From: Arthrobacter oryzae
GTDB taxonomy: Bacteria > Actinomycetota > Actinomycetes > Actinomycetales > Micrococcaceae
Length of the DNA: 64,000 bases
Direction of reading: 5' to 3'
Assembly (NCBI RefSeq): GCF_030812315.1
Contig: NZ_JAUSSM010000003.1
Location: forward strand, 1 to 64,000
Both the position numbers and the translations under genes were made by a program. The notes under the pieces are model-generated. The model saw nothing but the letters and a program-made list of their open reading frames with translations. It ran no database searches and was not told the DNA's origin. Shown here piece after piece: positions 36,166 through 44,122 of the stretch. How positions within the stretch are numbered: the first letter of the stretch is position 1; every line of letters starts with the position of its first letter.

Positions 36166-37014
36166 GTGAAACGGCTTGTCGGGATCAGCACGTGGGTCTG
36201 GGAATCTCCCTTGACCGACGCCAACCTGGGCGGGCTGCTGGCGAAAATCGCCGCGATGGGGTTTGACGCCGTCGAACTGCCGTTGGAAAACGACGGCGAC
36301 TTCACGCCCGCCGCGGTGCGGGAATCCCTCGCGGCCACGGGGCTCACACCGTTTATTGTCGGTGCCATGGCGCCGGGCCGGGACCTGGTGGCCGCGGCTC
36401 CGGCCTCCGTGGAAAGGACCCAGGCCTACCTGATGGCCTGCATCACCATGGCCGGCAGCATCGGCTCGCCCACCGTGTGCGGTCCTTTCTACGCCCAGAC
36501 CGGCCGGGTCTGGCGGATGTCGCGTGAGCAGCGGCACGAGGCCTACGCCGAGCTGCGCCGAAATCTGCAGCCGGTGGCGGTCCGGGCCCAGGAAGCGGGC
36601 GTCGTCCTGGGCATCGAACCGCTGAACCGGTACGAAACATCGCTCATCAACACGGTCGAACAGGCTCTCGAGGCGCTGGAGCCGTTGCTCGGCAACGGCG
36701 TCGGCCTCGCGCTGGACAGCTACCACCTTCACATCGAAGAACGTTCGGTTACCGCTGCGGTTCGGGCCGCCGGAGAACACCTCGTTCACGTACAGGTCTG
36801 CGGCAACGACCGCGGCGCCCCCGGCGGAGACCAGACGGATTGGGAAGGCTTCGTGCGGGTCCTGGACGAGGTGGGCTACGGCGGACCGCTGAACATCGAA
36901 AGTTTTACCGTGGAGAATGCCGCAATCGCCGTAGCGGCCTCCATCTGGCGGCCGCTGGCCCCGAGCCAGGACGAGTTGGCCACAAGGGGCCTGGCTTTCC
37001 TGCGCAGCCTCTGA
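36166..37014 (+). CDS. Sugar epimerase, D-tagatose/D-psicose 3-epimerase-like
   Basis: A 282-residue TIM-barrel protein. The metal/catalytic pattern is typical of ketose 3-epimerases: VVLGIEPLNRYETSLINTVEQAL (first Glu), GLALDSYHLHIEE (Asp-His), LVHVQVCGNDRGAPG and GPLNIESFTVEN (final Glu). GTG 36166 was chosen because GGAAGGAGGCAGC lies directly before it. Being the last gene of the CUT2 operon, it probably acts on the imported sugar or a keto derivative. Confidence 0.85.
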   Translation: MKRLVGISTWVWESPLTDANLGGLLAKIAAMGFDAVELPLENDGDFTPAAVRESLAATGLTPFIVGAMAPGRDLVAAAPASVERTQAYLMACITMAGSIGSPTVCGPFYAQTGRVWRMSREQRHEAYAELRRNLQPVAVRAQEAGVVLGIEPLNRYETSLINTVEQALEALEPLLGNGVGLALDSYHLHIEERSVTAAVRAAGEHLVHVQVCGNDRGAPGGDQTDWEGFVRVLDEVGYGGPLNIESFTVENAAIAVAASIWRPLAPSQDELATRGLAFLRSL

Positions 37015-37055
37015 CTGCACTACCGGCATACAAGCGACACACTAGAGTTTTGGAC

Positions 37056-37625
37056 ATGACGCACACCATCCGGAAAGCAACCGCGGACGACGCCGGCCGG
37101 CTGGCCGGGCTTGCCGCCGTCACCTTTCCGCTCGCCTGCCCGCCGGAGTCCTCCCGCGCCGACATCGCGGCGCATCTGGCGGCAACGCTCAGCGAAGCAA
37201 ATTTCCACAGCTATCTCGCGGACCCGGACATCACGGTCCTGGTAATCGACTCCGACGGCGAGCTCCGCGGCTACAGCATGCTCGTGGACCGGCCGGTCCG
37301 GGATCCGGACGTTGCCGCCGCCCTGACCGCCCTACCGGCCACCGAGCTCAGCAAGTGCTACGTCCACCCCGACCACCACGGGCTGGGCGCCGCGGCGGAG
37401 CTGATGCACGCCAGCCTCGGCGAGGCCGCTGCCGCCGGTGCCCGCGGAATGTGGCTGGGTGTCAACAGCCAGAACGCCAAGGCCATCCGTTTCTACGAGA
37501 AATCGGGTTTCCGGAAGGTCGGCACCAAGTCGTTCACCCTGGGATCCACTGTGGAGCACGACTTCGTGATGGAGCAGGCGCTCCCCCGCCCCCAGCGAAG
37601 CCCCGAAGCGCGAACGGACACTTAA
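37056..37625 (+). CDS. GNAT-family N-acetyltransferase
   Basis: A 189-residue acetyltransferase. ATELSKCYVHPDHHGLGAAAELMHASLGEA is motif A, which binds acetyl-CoA, and MWLGVNSQNAKAIRFYEKSGFRKVGTKSF is motif B. The family includes protein- and small-molecule acetylases (close to RimI-like/spermidine types); substrate unknown. There is no clear Shine-Dalgarno; TAGAGT lies 7 bases before the ATG. The last residues (ARTDT) and the TAA stop come from a family B repeat copy, so the original C-terminus may have been altered by the repeat. Confidence 0.85.
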   Translation: MTHTIRKATADDAGRLAGLAAVTFPLACPPESSRADIAAHLAATLSEANFHSYLADPDITVLVIDSDGELRGYSMLVDRPVRDPDVAAALTALPATELSKCYVHPDHHGLGAAAELMHASLGEAAAAGARGMWLGVNSQNAKAIRFYEKSGFRKVGTKSFTLGSTVEHDFVMEQALPRPQRSPEARTDT

Positions 37626-37755
37626 GCCCCCGAGCGCGAACGGACACTTAAGCCCCGCCCCGCCCCGACCCGCCCGAAGCGAAGCCCCGAAGCGTGAACG
37701 GGCAGGTGATGACCTTAAATCCCTGCCCTGAGGTCATCAGCTGCCAGTTCGCGCT
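37607..37755. repeat. Family B repeat cluster after the GNAT gene
   Basis: AGCGCGAACGGACACTTAAG occurs at 37607 and 37633 (26-bp period). A third diverged copy forms a long hairpin: 37691-37715 pairs with 37731-37755 (AGCGTGAAC...GATGACCT against AGGTCATC...GTTCGCGCT, with a few mismatches). The first copy supplies the GNAT stop codon at 37623-37625. The cluster fills the gap to the DsbA-like gene. Confidence 0.78.
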
Positions 37756-37823
37756 CCTTCGGCAGTGACCAAAGCGACATGCCGCCGGGGAATGGATGCA
37801 CCGTGCACCCGGTTGTCGCAAGC

Positions 37824-38540
37824 ATGAAGATTGAGATCTGGTCCGATGTCGCCTGCCCCTGGTGCTACATCGGCAAGCGCCGTTTCGAAGCGGCCCTGGC
37901 CGAATTCCCGCACCGCGATTCCGTGGAGGTGCAGTGGCGCAGCTACCAGCTCGACCCCACCTTGCCCGAGCACTACGACGGCACCGAACTGGAATACCTC
38001 AGCACCCGCAAAGGCATGGCGCCGGCGCAGGTCTCACAGATGTTCGAACACGTGGCTGAACAGGCCAGGGGTGAGGGCCTCAACTACCGGTTCGACGCCG
38101 TCGTGGTTGCCAACAGCTTCACCGCCCACCGGCTGATCCACCTGGCCGCAGCCCACGGCAAGCAGGACGCCGCCAAGGAGCGCCTGCTGAGCGACCACTT
38201 CGAGCACGGCCGGGACATCGGCAGCCGGGAGTACCTCACTTCCCTGGGCCGTGACCTGGGGATCAACGACGGGGAACTGGACGAACTGTTCACCACCGAC
38301 AAGTACGCCGACGACGTCAGATTCGACTTCGAAGAGGGCCGTGCCCTGGGTATCAGCGGCGTGCCGTTCTTCGTGATTGACCGCAAGTTCGGACTGTCCG
38401 GCGCCCAGCCGTCGGCGATGTTCAGCCAGGCGCTCCACCAGGCGTGGCAGGAGAAGCAGCCCCTCGTGATGGCCGGCACCGGAGCCCCCGGCAGCGAAGG
38501 CGGGGCCGAAGCGTGCGGCCCCGACGGCTGCGCCATCTGA
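37824..38540 (+). CDS. DsbA-family oxidoreductase, FrnE-like
   Basis: A 238-residue thioredoxin-fold protein with an inserted helical domain. The redox-active CPWC is at residues 11-14 (IWSDVACPWCYIGKRRFE) and the cis-proline loop is ISGVPFFVIDRKFGLSGAQ. There is no signal peptide, so it is cytoplasmic, like FrnE of Deinococcus, which has disulfide isomerase activity. The C-terminus carries an extra cysteine pair (CGPDGC). The ATG at 37824 fits the fold start; a GTG at 37803 is possible. Confidence 0.88.
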   Translation: MKIEIWSDVACPWCYIGKRRFEAALAEFPHRDSVEVQWRSYQLDPTLPEHYDGTELEYLSTRKGMAPAQVSQMFEHVAEQARGEGLNYRFDAVVVANSFTAHRLIHLAAAHGKQDAAKERLLSDHFEHGRDIGSREYLTSLGRDLGINDGELDELFTTDKYADDVRFDFEEGRALGISGVPFFVIDRKFGLSGAQPSAMFSQALHQAWQEKQPLVMAGTGAPGSEGGAEACGPDGCAI

Positions 38541-38569
38541 CTCCGGCGCCGCGGTGCCGGGGTTTGCTG

Positions 38570-38592
38570 ACAGATCACTGTAAAGTGTCTGT
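38570..38592. promoter_or_regulatory. Imperfect operator / -10 box before the TetR gene
   Basis: ACAGAtcact-gta-aagtgTCTGT forms an imperfect inverted repeat touching the ATG at 38593. It contains TAAAGT (38581-38586), a -10-like box ending 6 bases before the start codon. TetR binding here would block its own leaderless transcript. Confidence 0.45.
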
Positions 38593-39216
38593 ATGCCTAG
38601 GATTTCGGCCGCCACGAACGCTGCCCAACGAGCCGAGACCCAACGCCGCATCCTGACGGGCTTCGGCGAGCTCCTCTTCACCCACGGCCTGCCCGGGCTC
38701 ACCATGACCGATGTTGCCCGCCATGCAGGGATCGGCCGCACTGCCGTGTACAACTACTACGCGGACATCGAAGAGCTGCTCATCGCCTACGCGCTGGACG
38801 AAACCGAACGCTTCCTTGACGGCCTCCGGGAGTCGCTGCAGTCCCTGGAGAACCCGGTGGAACGCCTGGCGCTGTATGTCCGTGCCCAGGTGGAGGACCT
38901 GAGCCGCCGCCACCTGCCGCCGGGCCCGGCCATGGCCGCTGTGCTCTCGCCGGCGTCCTTCTCGAAGCTCGCGGACCACGTGGGCGAGCTCAGCCTGCTC
39001 CTGCAGGACATCCTGCGCGACGCGATGGCCCAGGGCTATCTCCCCGCCGCGGACATCGTGCAACTGGCGCAGCTGATCCACGGCACCCTGTCGTCCAGTG
39101 CGGCGCGCGGGGACGGCAGTCCGGAGGCGGTGCTCCGCACTGTCCGGTTCATCCAGCTGGGCGCGGGGGCACGTTTCGACGACGGCGGCCGTCCCGTGAG
39201 TTTCAGCCAGCCCTAG
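38593..39216 (+). CDS. TetR/AcrR-family transcriptional regulator
   Basis: A 207-residue regulator. The N-terminal helix-turn-helix is LTMTDVARHAGIGRTAVYNYYADIEELLIAYA at about residues 36-67. The C-terminal helical domain has no recognisable ligand signature. Transcription is probably leaderless and self-repressed through the inverted repeat just upstream. It follows the FrnE-like gene by 52 bp and converges with the LytR_C gene with only 4 bases between stops. Confidence 0.88.
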   Translation: MPRISAATNAAQRAETQRRILTGFGELLFTHGLPGLTMTDVARHAGIGRTAVYNYYADIEELLIAYALDETERFLDGLRESLQSLENPVERLALYVRAQVEDLSRRHLPPGPAMAAVLSPASFSKLADHVGELSLLLQDILRDAMAQGYLPAADIVQLAQLIHGTLSSSAARGDGSPEAVLRTVRFIQLGAGARFDDGGRPVSFSQP

Positions 39217-39220
39217 TCGC

Positions 39221-39886
39221 CTACCCGGCTTTGGGGATCACCGGCCACTTGGCACTGTCCACGATCCGGCGGCTCTCGCGCGGGCAGCTGAGCTTGCCGG
39301 GCGTCTGGTCCACAAGTTCGGGCCCGGTCAGTTCCTTGAAATCACCCGTCAGGATCACGTCCACGCTGCCGTCGGAACGTCCGTCCTGGAAGTAATCCGA
39401 TTCCGGCAGGTTGCGCTGGACACTGAACGCGGCCGACTGCCCGGCAGCCCCGGAAACCACCGCGGCCACGCCCCGGTAGCCGGACTGGGTGTTGCCCACG
39501 TCGGCCACCGCGAATTTCCTGGCCAGGAACTCGTCGGCCACGGAACGGGCCAGGCCGGGCCGGTTGGTGCCGTTGTAGACGTTCAGGCTGACCTTGTCGT
39601 TCGGTGTGTAGTCAAAAGTAGCCGTCGGGCACGCCGACACAGAAGCCCGGCTCCGCTCCGCCGTCGGGATCTTGATCTGTCCGTTCATGATGGCCAACGC
39701 AACGATGATGGCAGCGATGATCAGCCCCACCAGAATCACCAGTACCACGCCGTGCAGGATCCGGCGGCGCAGCCGGACGGGGTTCTCCGCGGTGTCGTCC
39801 GGCTCAACGAAAGTGGCCCTGAGTTCCTTCCCGGAAACCACCCGGTGCCCGTGGAGGACGTTGATGTCCTTGGGTTTCCTAGCCAT
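39221..39886 (-). CDS. Membrane-anchored LytR C-terminal-domain protein
   Basis: A 221-residue protein with a basic cytoplasmic N-terminus, one transmembrane helix (LHGVVLVILVGLIIAAIIVALAIM, about residues 45-68) and an extracytoplasmic LytR_C domain (KVSLNVYNGTNRPGLARSVADEFLARKFAVADVGNT). It resembles mycobacterial VirR (Rv0431), implicated in envelope integrity. The ATG overlaps the upstream small gene by 8 bases, the same order as Rv0430-Rv0431. A role at the cell wall is inferred. Confidence 0.85.
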   Translation of the reverse strand: MARKPKDINVLHGHRVVSGKELRATFVEPDDTAENPVRLRRRILHGVVLVILVGLIIAAIIVALAIMNGQIKIPTAERSRASVSACPTATFDYTPNDKVSLNVYNGTNRPGLARSVADEFLARKFAVADVGNTQSGYRGVAAVVSGAAGQSAAFSVQRNLPESDYFQDGRSDGSVDVILTGDFKELTGPELVDQTPGKLSCPRESRRIVDSAKWPVIPKAG

Positions 39887-40178
39887 CTATCACCAGCACA
39901 CGGGCGTGGATGGCGGTGCGCTGATGCAGTGCCGTCCGGACAGCACGGTGCAGCCCGTCCTCGAGGTACAGGGTTCCCCGGTACTGCACAACGTGGGGAA
40001 AGAGATCGCCGAAGAACGTGGAATCCTCGGCGAGGAGAGCCTCAAGGTCGAGGGTACGTTTGGTGGTCACCAGCTCATCGAGCCGGACAGGACGCGGCGG
40101 AAGCGCGGCCCACTCCCTGGGGGTGTTGTAACCATGGTCGGGGTAAGGGCGTCCCTCGCCCACAGCTTTGAATATCAC
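39879..40178 (-). CDS. Small conserved protein paired with LytR_C gene (VapB-like annotation common)
   Basis: A 99-residue soluble protein (GYNTPREWAALPPRPVRLDELVTTKRTLDLEALL...FFGDLFPHVVQYRGTLYLEDGLHRAVRTAL). The C-terminal part YLEDGLHRAVRTALHQR explains why relatives are often called VapB-type antitoxins, but no toxin gene is adjacent. Initiation is GTG at 40178. TAGGCT ends exactly 6 bases upstream, so the operon mRNA is probably leaderless. It overlaps the LytR_C gene by 8 bases. Confidence 0.8.
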   Translation of the reverse strand: MIFKAVGEGRPYPDHGYNTPREWAALPPRPVRLDELVTTKRTLDLEALLAEDSTFFGDLFPHVVQYRGTLYLEDGLHRAVRTALHQRTAIHARVLVIDG

Positions 40179-40325
40179 CCTGCAAGCCTATGGAACTTGC
40201 CCGGCCAAGGGAACGAATGACCCAGCGCTGTTCCAAGGTTGTAGCCAAACGGTGACCATTGACCGCCTGCGTCGCAGCGAGGCAACATTCTGCGCCGTGC
40301 CGCCCCGGACTGCCAGAATGGACCT

Positions 40326-41240
40326 ATGACTGCACCCGAGAACCCAGCTGCCGCCTCGCCGTCGGCTCCTCCCCTTGCCCTCCTGCTCGACGTCGATGGC
40401 CCAGTGGCGAGTCCGGTCACCCGCGATGTCAAGCCCGAGATCATTGCGGACATGGTGGCCCTGGCCACGGCCGGGATTCCCGTCATCTTCAATACGGGCC
40501 GCTCGGACGCGTTCATCCGCGAACAGGTCATGGAGCCCATGATCGCGGCCGGCATGCCCGCCGGAACAATCATTCACGCCATCTGCGAAAAAGGCGCTGT
40601 CTGGTTCAGTTACACGGCTGCCGGGCCGGGCCCCGTGCATGTGGACCACGAGCTGGCAGTCCCCGGCGCCTACGGCGACGACGTCCGCCGGCTGGTCTCC
40701 GAGGACTACGCGAAACACATGTTCTACGACGAAACCAAGCGGGCCATGGTGTCGGTGGAGCAGCACATCGATGTGCCCAGCCAGGACTACCTCGACGAAC
40801 AGAAACTGTTCGACACCGACGCGATGGAGCTCATGGCCCGCCACGGCCTGGGCGTGGTCCGGCTGGACCACCACGCTCCCGATTCCGATGACCAGATCGA
40901 CTACCGGGTGGATCCCACCATCATTTCCACGGACATCGAATCCGTTCGCCTCGGCAAGGACCTGGGTGCCAGCCGTGCCGTGGAACTGCTCGCGGCGCAG
41001 GGCATCCGGCCGCTGGCCTGGCGGACGGTGGGCGATTCACGCACCGACTACGCGATGGCTGACTGGCTGCACCACAACGACCACGAGGTGAAGCACGTCG
41101 ACGTCCGCCCTGCGGACGGCGTGCCCGTCAAGCCGTATGAGGTCCTGACGGCAGCCGATCTGGGGCTGGCTGAAAGTGTGATCCACGACGACGCCGGCGG
41201 CGCTTTCCTGCGTAACTGGCGGGAGGCCCTGGCCGGCTAG
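40326..41240 (+). CDS. HAD-superfamily hydrolase
   Basis: A 304-residue HAD phosphatase. Motif I is LLLDVDGPVASP with the nucleophile Asp and the +2 Asp, motif II is FNTGRSDAF, and the C-terminal motif is TVGDSRTDYAMADWL, giving the Mg-binding acidic residues. The cap is inserted between motifs II and III (Cof-like arrangement). The substrate is unknown. CAGAAT ends 6 bases before the ATG, suggesting a leaderless mRNA. It stands alone between divergent and downstream genes. Confidence 0.85.
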   Translation: MTAPENPAAASPSAPPLALLLDVDGPVASPVTRDVKPEIIADMVALATAGIPVIFNTGRSDAFIREQVMEPMIAAGMPAGTIIHAICEKGAVWFSYTAAGPGPVHVDHELAVPGAYGDDVRRLVSEDYAKHMFYDETKRAMVSVEQHIDVPSQDYLDEQKLFDTDAMELMARHGLGVVRLDHHAPDSDDQIDYRVDPTIISTDIESVRLGKDLGASRAVELLAAQGIRPLAWRTVGDSRTDYAMADWLHHNDHEVKHVDVRPADGVPVKPYEVLTAADLGLAESVIHDDAGGAFLRNWREALAG

Positions 41241-41383
41241 CCCCGGCGTTCCTGGCGTCGCGCCAGGCACGGCCAGCGCGGGGCGCCGCACGGCTCCGGT
41301 GCCCGCGTCGGGATTCGTCCAGTTTTTTTACGCGGGTTATCATGCAAATAGGCCCTCTATAGACAACAGCTCGGAGAAACACC

Positions 41384-42979
41384 ATTACAGACGCACTGGT
41401 TCAGGATGAGATCTACTACGGCGGTCAGGCTTCCGACGACGGCAGAAGCCACCCCGAGGTAACGTCGCCGGCTGCTGTTGCACGCCTGAAACACCGCCCC
41501 GACGTGGTGCGCCACCGGGGACGTTATGCGCTGATCAATTCCACCCGAACGCCGTACCAGGCCATGGTGGAGGACCTGCTGTTCATCCGCAATGTCCTTG
41601 CCAACGCTGGCTTGGACTACCTCCTGGTCCGCGGAAATAACCACCGGCCCGTCATTGCGCTGGACTGGAAGGACCGGAAGAAGCTCCGGGCCGCGCTGGT
41701 GGAGGCGTGCCGCGACGAGCCCGTTTACTCCATGACCGTGGACGCCAAGAAAAAGTCCTCGGTGCTGGTTGCCGACGGCGAGCTCTCCATCAACCGCCAG
41801 TCCCGGATCTTCCGGCTCTACCGTCCGAGGGTGGAGCCCGACGGCGGTTTCGAGTTTGGTTCGTCCGCCGGCGTGCAGATCGAGCTGTGGAGCTTCGAAG
41901 GCAAGCAGCTGATTTTGCCCATCGAAAACTCCCTTACCCGCCGGACCATGCTCACCACCGACGCCGTGCGCGGCACGGTGGAACGCTACGGCCACACCTG
42001 GCCCACCATCGAGAACATGTTCGCGGATCACGCCAGCGACATCAGCTTCGACATTGACATGGTGTTTTCGTGGGTGGACGGCAGCTCGCCGGAATACATC
42101 GCGGCGCGGCGTGCCCGGATGGCCGGCGTCGTCGTGGGCGAGGGCGATGACCACGAGGCCCGCTTCCGCCAGATCGACGAATTGAAGTACGCCCTGCGTT
42201 CGGTGTACATGTTCGCGCCGTGGGTGCGGCGCATCTTCATCGCCACGGACTCCCCGGCCCCGGCCTGGCTGGCCGACCACCCCACGGTGACCATTGTGCG
42301 CAGTGAGGAGTTCTTCGCGGACCCGTCAGTGCTCCCCACGCACAATTCGCAGGCCGTGGAGTGCCAGTTGCACCACATCGAAGGACTCTCGGAGCACTTC
42401 CTGTACTCGAACGACGACATGTTCTTCGGCCGTGCAGTGGGACCGGACATGTTCTTCACACCGGGCGGCGTCACCAAGTTCATTGAGGCGGAAACCCGCA
42501 TCGGCCTGGGCGACAACGACGCGGAACGCAGCGGGTTCGAGAACGCGGCCCGGGTGAACCGGAAGCTGCTGTGGGACCGGTTCGGCCGCATCACCACCCG
42601 CCATCTGGAGCACACTGCAGCCCCCTTGCGGCGCAGCGTCGCGGCCACCATGGAGCAGGAATTCCCGCAGGAATTCGCCAAGACCGCAGCCAGCCGGTTC
42701 CGTGCCGCGGACAACATCTCCGTGACGAATTCCTTCTATCACTACTACGCCCTCCTGACGGGGCGGGCAGTGACCCAGACGGCGGCCAAGGTGCGGTACG
42801 TGGACACCACCGCCCGCGCCGGCCTCAATTACCTGCCCAAGCTCCTGTCCAAGCGCAACATGGACTTCTTCTGCCTAAACGACGGCAGCTTCCCCGAAGT
42901 GGAGGCGGAAGAACGCGCCAAGCTGGTCACTGAATTCCTCGAGAAGTACTACCCCATCAAGGCGCCCTGGGAAAAGTAG
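41384..42979 (+). CDS. Stealth-family sugar-phosphate transferase, apparent ATT start
   Basis: Stealth proteins move sugar-1-phosphate units onto exopolysaccharides (capsular phosphotransferases). All regions are present: IDMVFSWVDGSSPEY (CR1), ARFRQIDELKYALRSVYMFAPWVRRIFIATDS and HNSQAVECQLHHIEGLSEHFLYSNDDMFFGR (CR2), a CR3 block and the terminal CR4 EKYYPIKAPW. The frame is open up to a TAG at 41360 with no ATG, GTG or TTG before 41504. The GTG at 41504 lacks any ribosome site, whereas ATT at 41384 has CGGAG ideally placed 7 bases upstream. I therefore propose a rare ATT start, giving 531 residues; the 40 added residues have coding-like codon use. Confidence 0.82.
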   Translation: MTDALVQDEIYYGGQASDDGRSHPEVTSPAAVARLKHRPDVVRHRGRYALINSTRTPYQAMVEDLLFIRNVLANAGLDYLLVRGNNHRPVIALDWKDRKKLRAALVEACRDEPVYSMTVDAKKKSSVLVADGELSINRQSRIFRLYRPRVEPDGGFEFGSSAGVQIELWSFEGKQLILPIENSLTRRTMLTTDAVRGTVERYGHTWPTIENMFADHASDISFDIDMVFSWVDGSSPEYIAARRARMAGVVVGEGDDHEARFRQIDELKYALRSVYMFAPWVRRIFIATDSPAPAWLADHPTVTIVRSEEFFADPSVLPTHNSQAVECQLHHIEGLSEHFLYSNDDMFFGRAVGPDMFFTPGGVTKFIEAETRIGLGDNDAERSGFENAARVNRKLLWDRFGRITTRHLEHTAAPLRRSVAATMEQEFPQEFAKTAASRFRAADNISVTNSFYHYYALLTGRAVTQTAAKVRYVDTTARAGLNYLPKLLSKRNMDFFCLNDGSFPEVEAEERAKLVTEFLEKYYPIKAPWEK

Positions 42980-42985
42980 GGCTAC

Positions 42986-43927
42986 TCAGCCGCCCAGTCG
43001 GATCATGGGGATGCTCTGTGTTGGCGGGTGTCCGTGCGTTTTAGCCTTGTGCGGAATCCTGATGCCGGCCGCCGTCAGCCGCCGCTGGGTTTCGGCAGCT
43101 GTCACCACCTCGCCCACTGCCGCTGCGCTACCGACGGGGACAACTGAGTGCACGATCGTGTGCTCGTATACGTGCACGAGGTTGAAGGCCTGGCCTCCGT
43201 CGCGGGGCCGGGTACCGCCCACGGGTACGTTCAGATCCTGCGTGTAGCAGGTAGCGGAGGCCACCGAAACAGGGATGCCGGCGAAACTGGCAGTGGTGGA
43301 GTAGTGCAGGTGGCCGGCCAGGATGGTGCGGACATCCGAGTTACGCAGGACCCTGGCCAAAGCCGGCTGGCCGCGTAGCTCCACGAGGACGGCCAGGTCC
43401 AGCACGGAGGGCACCGGAGGATGGTGCAGCGCCAGGATGGTGCCGTCCGGCGCGGGCGTCTCCAGTTCCGCGGCGAGCCATTCCAACTGCGCCTCGCTGA
43501 GCTCACCGTGGTGGAAGCCCGGCACCGAGGTGTCCAGCGTGATCACCCGGAGACCGTTGACGAAGTAGCTGTGGTCCACCGGCGAGTCGTTTCCGGTCTG
43601 GTCGAGCAGCCCGGTTCGGAAGTTCTCACGGTCGTCGTGGTTTCCCATGGCCCAGATGACCTGGGCGTTCATCGCCTTGCAGGCGGGTTCCACGATGGCC
43701 CGCAGCTTTGCGTACGCCTCGGGTTCACCCTGGTCCGCCAGGTCGCCGGTGAAGATCACGGCTTCCGGGCGCGCCCCTGAGGCTCTGACTTCCTCAAACA
43801 GTTGTTTCAGGCGGGCTTCGCTGTCCACTGCGCCATACAGATGATCCGGACCCCCCAACAGGTGGGGGTCGCTCAGGTGGAGTAGAAAATGACGCGGCCG
43901 GGGGTGTTCGGCCTCGATGAGCTCCAT
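42986..43927 (-). CDS. Metallophosphoesterase, CpdA-like cyclic nucleotide phosphodiesterase
   Basis: A 313-residue class III phosphodiesterase-like enzyme. The full dimetal motif set is present: [42 protein letters not shown] and [12 protein letters not shown]. CpdA/Rv0805-type enzymes cleave 3',5'-cAMP or related esters; substrate is by family. The C-terminal extension (about 50 residues, [15 protein letters not shown]) is outside the core. It converges with the Stealth gene with 6 bases between stops. Confidence 0.88.
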   Translation of the reverse strand: MELIEAEHPRPRHFLLHLSDPHLLGGPDHLYGAVDSEARLKQLFEEVRASGARPEAVIFTGDLADQGEPEAYAKLRAIVEPACKAMNAQVIWAMGNHDDRENFRTGLLDQTGNDSPVDHSYFVNGLRVITLDTSVPGFHHGELSEAQLEWLAAELETPAPDGTILALHHPPVPSVLDLAVLVELRGQPALARVLRNSDVRTILAGHLHYSTTASFAGIPVSVASATCYTQDLNVPVGGTRPRDGGQAFNLVHVYEHTIVHSVVPVGSAAAVGEVVTAAETQRRLTAAGIRIPHKAKTHGHPPTQSIPMIRLGG

Positions 43928-43977
43928 TACTGCCTTCGTGGTTGGTTGGAAGCGGCGCCTCCAGTGTCCCTCTCAGT

Positions 43978-43999
43978 AATGTCTATCCAATCAGACATT
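43978..43999. promoter_or_regulatory. Inverted repeat upstream of the phosphoesterase gene
   Basis: AATGTCT (43978-43984) and AGACATT (43993-43999) are perfect inverted repeats 8 bp apart, about 50-70 bp upstream of the start at 43927. This is a candidate operator or leader hairpin; its regulator is unknown. Confidence 0.3.
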
Positions 44000-44061
44000 C
44001 GGCTAACAATGTGCAAACTCCAGTAGGCATGTTTGAAAAAACCGTAATAACGAGTAGCCCG

Positions 44062-44093
44062 GCGGACACATACCCGCCTCGGTATGTGTCCGC
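44062..44093 (-). terminator. Terminator downstream of fdhA
   Basis: GCGGACACATACC (44062-44074) and GGTATGTGTCCGC (44081-44093) form a perfect 13-bp hairpin with a 6-base loop, 30 bases past the fdhA stop. A T-run on the minus strand occurs only about 25 bases further on, so it may be a hairpin-type stop without an immediate U-run. Confidence 0.55.
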
Positions 44094-44122
44094 GGGCAGG
44101 TGGTTACTCAAGTACCTGGCGG

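Noticed and set aside
35272..37029. 585-codon open frame antisense to the CUT2 binding protein and epimerase
   Set aside because: Shadow of two recognised genes; composition is typical of antisense frames.
39879..40178. Toxin-antitoxin module suggested by the VapB-like small protein
   Set aside because: No PIN-domain toxin is adjacent; the coupled neighbour is a LytR_C membrane protein.
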